From positions 6,448,001 through 6,512,000 of the forward strand of contig NZ_CP043761.1 in assembly GCF_008386395.1 (NCBI RefSeq): DNA of 64,000 nt. Direction: 5' to 3'. The notes under the pieces were generated by a model. The model did not search any database. It had not been told where the DNA came from and saw only the letters and a list, made by a program, of their open reading frames with translations. Shown here piece after piece: positions 61,140 to 64,000 of the stretch (positions are counted from its first letter, which is position 1; every line of letters starts with the position of its first letter). Source of the stretch: Paenibacillus sp. 37 (GTDB lineage Bacteria > Bacillota > Bacilli > Paenibacillales > Paenibacillaceae). The translations under genes and the position numbers were made by a program.

Positions 61140-62933
61140 TCACACCAGATACTCAATTAAAATGGTCTTGTCCGCCTGTTGCAGCGGGATGCTCAGTCGG
61201 TCACCGTTCTTCAGTTCAACGCCTGAGCTTGCATCGACTGCACGACCGGATTTCTCCAGCGTACCGCCTGCGGTGTTACGGATGATAATTCGATCCCCAT
61301 TGCTGGGCGTAAATACATATTTTTCGGTTTCCTTCAGCTCAGGGTCCAGCTGCAATAACTGGTGCAGATGGAATCGGCCCCGGAAGGATACCAGCTTTTT
61401 ATATTGTGGATATGACTTGTCGCCCGTGTTCTCATCACGAATCTCAACGATCATCTGACCGACAAAGCCCCGGTTTTTGCGTTTCAGCCAACCCATCAGG
61501 AACCAGACACCAACACCGACCACAATCAGGGCTACAACACCCAGAATGACAGGTAACCAAGGGAACGGCTTCTCTTGTTCACCGCCTGGCGTGGTCGGTT
61601 GAGCACCGCTTCCGGTTGCTCCGCCTGCATTAATCGTGATTGGCGCACTTTCACGGTAGAAGCTGTCTTCTTCCGCACGGATGACCAATTCATAGTTATG
61701 TTTGTCCGGTACTTCAAACGTTCCGGCAAAACCAGAACCTGTATTGTCCAGGGGTTGTTCTTCACTCTTGCCTGTATCCACATCTTTCACGACCAGCGTG
61801 GCTTTCATATCTGCATACAGATCATTATCCTGAAGTGGCTGACCGCCATTCTCCAGTTTGGCCGCAAGATCAACCTTGTCCCCTTTGGTATAGGACTTGG
61901 TCTTAATTGGGTCCACAACGAGCTGAAGATCATAGTTGAACAACAGGTTGATATCGATGCTGTCTTTCGGAGCCCCTTTTACCCGAAGTTTCCAGTCTCC
62001 CTCTTGGGGTTTCAACAGCTTCACGAGCGAATAACTCTTCGATGTTGAGAGCTTGGCTGCATCCGAGTTCAGGTCCACAGTTTGTCCGGAAGGGTCCATC
62101 AATTGCACTTCCACCGGCTTCGAGGACATAATCGAGATGTTTGCTTCCAGCACACTGTCATTTGGCACGTTCACGGTAACTTCCTGATAACTGCCGTTTC
62201 CTGTTACAGAGGGCAGCTTCACCACATTGAGTTTGGCATGATCGGCGAAGATCTCACTCAGAATCTGTGGCAGATCATCCGGCGTATCGGTAATGAATGA
62301 CTTGCCTCCGGTCTGCTTCGCGAGGTCTGCGAGTGCATCCTTGTTCAACTTGCCATCCGCGTTCAGTCCTATTGTATACACCGGGATACCTTGATCCTGT
62401 GCTTCCTTCACGGATTTCGCCAGATCAGCGTCGGATTGTGCCTGTGTACGGCCTTTGGTTTTGTTAAAATCATTGTTGCCATCCGCCAGCAGCACGATCA
62501 TTGGCGAGTGAGACGGATCTGCACCATGATTCAGTATGTTGACGGCTTCGGCGACACCAACTGAGACATCGGTGTATGGCCCCCGGCCGAGCTGATCAAT
62601 AAAATCCTTCAGGCTGCTCTTGTCCGCATCGGACTGAATCGTAAGCATAGCCTTTTCCCGCTCCACCTGATCGGTATAAGCTACAATCCCTACCTTGTCC
62701 CCTTGAACGGGTAACATATCAATAAACATTTTCATGGCTTCATTACTGATCTTGTCACGGTCACTTGTATTCATTGAGTTACTTACATCGGCTACAAGTA
62801 CCGCATCGATTCCGCTCGTCTGTGCCTGAGCCGCTGCAGCATGTGGCAGCAACGCCTGAGGTAGCAGTATCGTTAGAATGGCCAGCAGAACCATCGTTCC
62901 GCTCAGCCAGCGTATTTTGCGTGTCCGCAGCAT
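61140..62933 (-). CDS. Secreted VWA-domain protein with membrane anchor
   Basis: About 597 residues; the start at 62933 (MLRTRKIRWL) follows AAGGAG. A signal peptide (AILTILLPQALLP, AAA site near residue 35) is followed by a VWA domain with D49-x-S-x-S (VADVSNSMN), T121 (GPYTDVSVG) and D151 (LLADGNND). Beta-rich segments of ~220 residues follow, then one membrane helix near residues 458-480 and a basic KRKNRG, so the VWA part is outside. The C-terminal ~110 residues inside (GDRIIIRNTAGG; LKNGDRLSIPLQQADKT) resemble an FHA-like beta domain. It is the first gene of the operon, directed away from the zinc-ribbon gene pair. Confidence 0.9.
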   Translation of the reverse strand: MLRTRKIRWLSGTMVLLAILTILLPQALLPHAAAAQAQTSGIDAVLVADVSNSMNTSDRDKISNEAMKMFIDMLPVQGDKVGIVAYTDQVEREKAMLTIQSDADKSSLKDFIDQLGRGPYTDVSVGVAEAVNILNHGADPSHSPMIVLLADGNNDFNKTKGRTQAQSDADLAKSVKEAQDQGIPVYTIGLNADGKLNKDALADLAKQTGGKSFITDTPDDLPQILSEIFADHAKLNVVKLPSVTGNGSYQEVTVNVPNDSVLEANISIMSSKPVEVQLMDPSGQTVDLNSDAAKLSTSKSYSLVKLLKPQEGDWKLRVKGAPKDSIDINLLFNYDLQLVVDPIKTKSYTKGDKVDLAAKLENGGQPLQDNDLYADMKATLVVKDVDTGKSEEQPLDNTGSGFAGTFEVPDKHNYELVIRAEEDSFYRESAPITINAGGATGSGAQPTTPGGEQEKPFPWLPVILGVVALIVVGVGVWFLMGWLKRKNRGFVGQMIVEIRDENTGDKSYPQYKKLVSFRGRFHLHQLLQLDPELKETEKYVFTPSNGDRIIIRNTAGGTLEKSGRAVDASSGVELKNGDRLSIPLQQADKTILIEYLV

Positions 62934-63195
62934 TAGGTGTACTCCTTCACGTTTGAGATTAAAATGGGAATAGTTTATTATAGGCGTCAAGCCTTAAGGA
63001 AATCTTAACAGTCTACTAATAAATTCTGAAAAGCACCCCTATCTTGAGTTACAGTTTTGTAATGACTGACAAAAATCGACGATTTCATGCCCTGAACTGG
63101 CACAAAAGTACCAACTATGGAAATATGATATAGTTATTGCCAGCAAACTGCAATATAACAGCGCTTGTTCACCAAGCCATAGAAGGGAACGGATT

Positions 63196-63339
63196 ATGGT
63201 TACATACGGATGCCTCGCCATATTGTTTCTTTTTGTCATCATAAAGGTAATTTCACTCCAGCTTCATCGGCGAAAACCGGTCTCCCGCGAAGACACGGAT
63301 CGTACCCTCTACACTATTCTGAATGGTGAGCGTGATTGA
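63196..63339 (+). CDS. Small membrane protein, 47 residues
   Basis: ATG at 63196 behind AGAAGGGA; stop at 63337-63339. The product starts MVTYGCLAILFLFVII (one membrane helix) and ends with a basic/acidic tail (LHRRKPVSREDTDRT). No family recognised. It overlaps nothing and its stop is 2 bp before the next gene, so the two are coupled. It diverges from the tubulin/GTPase/VWA operon. Confidence 0.72.
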   Translation: MVTYGCLAILFLFVIIKVISLQLHRRKPVSREDTDRTLYTILNGERD

Positions 63340-63341
63340 GC

Positions 63342-64000
63342 ATGAGTACTAAACTAGTCGTATCCATAAGACCATTTCATCGAACGACCTATGCCTATGA
63401 AAAGTTGCAAGTCTGCACACGTTGTGGCCAGTATACCTGCCTGTGGGAAGATGAGTGCACGGCCTGTGGCCGGGGTACCCTGATTTCAGTTCAGGCAAAA
63501 GCGACTTCCCGTGTGAAACGTCGAATTGCACGCGACCTGTTCATTACCCTATTGTTCGGTACAGCGGCCACCTATTTTGGTGAGGCCATAGATCAGACCA
63601 TGGCAGCGGCCAGCGTTTCCCTGTTGCTTCTGGCCTTACTGATCTTCATGCAGAAACGTTCGTTCGAGGTAGAGCAGCAGCGCGAGTTGAAGCGCACGTT
63701 GCAACAGGACGAGGAACTCATCCGTCAGGGCATCAACCGCAACTGGGCCCTGGTCGCTGAAGCCCGAAAGCAGGATGAAGCACTGGCCTATGAGATGCTT
63801 CGCGAGATCGGCTCACTCGTCTACAATGACCGGATTCGACTGCAACAGGTTGCGCTATTACAATCCTTTGTCCTGCGCAGTGATATGGATTTGCAGCTCA
63901 AACCCTTGCTGCTGCACAGCTTCGAGCGGCTGCTCGCTGAATATATCGGTGAGATTGCACGGCTCAAACCGGATTTGATCCGAGAAGACGCGATTCGTTA
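63342..64000 (+). CDS. Zinc-ribbon membrane protein (C-terminus beyond window)
   Basis: ATG at 63342; 219 codons are visible and the frame stays open at the edge. A zinc ribbon is formed by C25-T-R-C28 and C39-T-A-C42. Two membrane helices follow (about residues 66-85 and 89-107), then a long charged helical segment (VEQQRELKRTLQQDEEL). No family recognised. It is coupled to the 47-residue gene and diverges from the seven-gene operon across about 260 bp, so it is a candidate part of the same system. Confidence 0.75.
   Translation, partial: MSTKLVVSIRPFHRTTYAYEKLQVCTRCGQYTCLWEDECTACGRGTLISVQAKATSRVKRRIARDLFITLLFGTAATYFGEAIDQTMAAASVSLLLLALLIFMQKRSFEVEQQRELKRTLQQDEELIRQGINRNWALVAEARKQDEALAYEMLREIGSLVYNDRIRLQQVALLQSFVLRSDMDLQLKPLLLHSFERLLAEYIGEIARLKPDLIREDAIR

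Overview
The window reads as a chromosomal segment of a Paenibacillus-type soil Firmicute. Evidence: moderate GC, Gram-positive ribosome binding sites (AGGAGG types), several CUT1 sugar ABC transporters each linked to a YesM-type sensor kinase and a YesN-type response regulator, lipoprotein binding proteins, cytoplasmic glycosidases, cre-like and Fur-box sites, and intrinsic terminators. No rRNA, tRNA, CRISPR array, insertion sequence or phage gene was seen. The genus is inferred from gene style and no marker gene was compared.

Layout. 1-7.9 kb: a carbohydrate uptake cluster on the minus strand (two permeases, a binding lipoprotein, a YesN/YesM pair, a GH42 beta-galactosidase). 8.1-17.4 kb: AraC regulator, mobA, an MFS transporter, glnS, a DUF2164 protein, two GNAT acetyltransferases, an atypical SDR and a MerR-methyltransferase fusion under a MerR-type promoter. 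17.5-22.4 kb: a GH94 phosphorylase with its LacI regulator and three GAAACGTTTC operators. 22.5-27.5 kb: a small membrane protein and an iron module (Btr-like activator, Fur box, siderophore-binding lipoprotein, ABC exporter). 27.6-29.2 kb: an unrecognised beta-helix-like protein. 29.4-37.8 kb: a second CUT1 system with a regulator, two permeases, two binding proteins and a kinase. 38.1-47.7 kb: an O-methyltransferase behind a probable attenuator, an MFS transporter, a molybdopterin oxidoreductase, a FocA-type channel, NADH oxidase with three Rex/Fnr-like boxes, glutathione peroxidase, and an orphan Fur-box-linked siderophore ATPase.

The most unusual part is 48.4-64.0 kb: a seven-gene minus-strand operon with a divergent pair. 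In transcription order it encodes a secreted von Willebrand A (VWA) protein with a membrane anchor, a 1129-residue tubulin-like protein (GGTGSG loop), an 815-residue unknown, a six-helix membrane VWA protein, a 215-residue unknown, a zinc-ribbon GTPase (GASQVGKS P-loop), and a 1072-residue GTPase-associated protein with a cytoplasmic body, one membrane span and a low-complexity outer tail. The divergent genes encode a 47-residue membrane protein and a zinc-ribbon membrane protein cut by the window edge. Predicted topology suggests a trans-envelope machine linking a cytoplasmic tubulin/GTPase pair to two external VWA domains. To my knowledge its function is not established.

A second notable signal is a dispersed element of about 150 bp: four full copies and one truncated copy, all in the same orientation and intergenic. 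Each full copy folds as a long hairpin with end motifs TTACAC/GTGTAA, and paired positions change together between copies.
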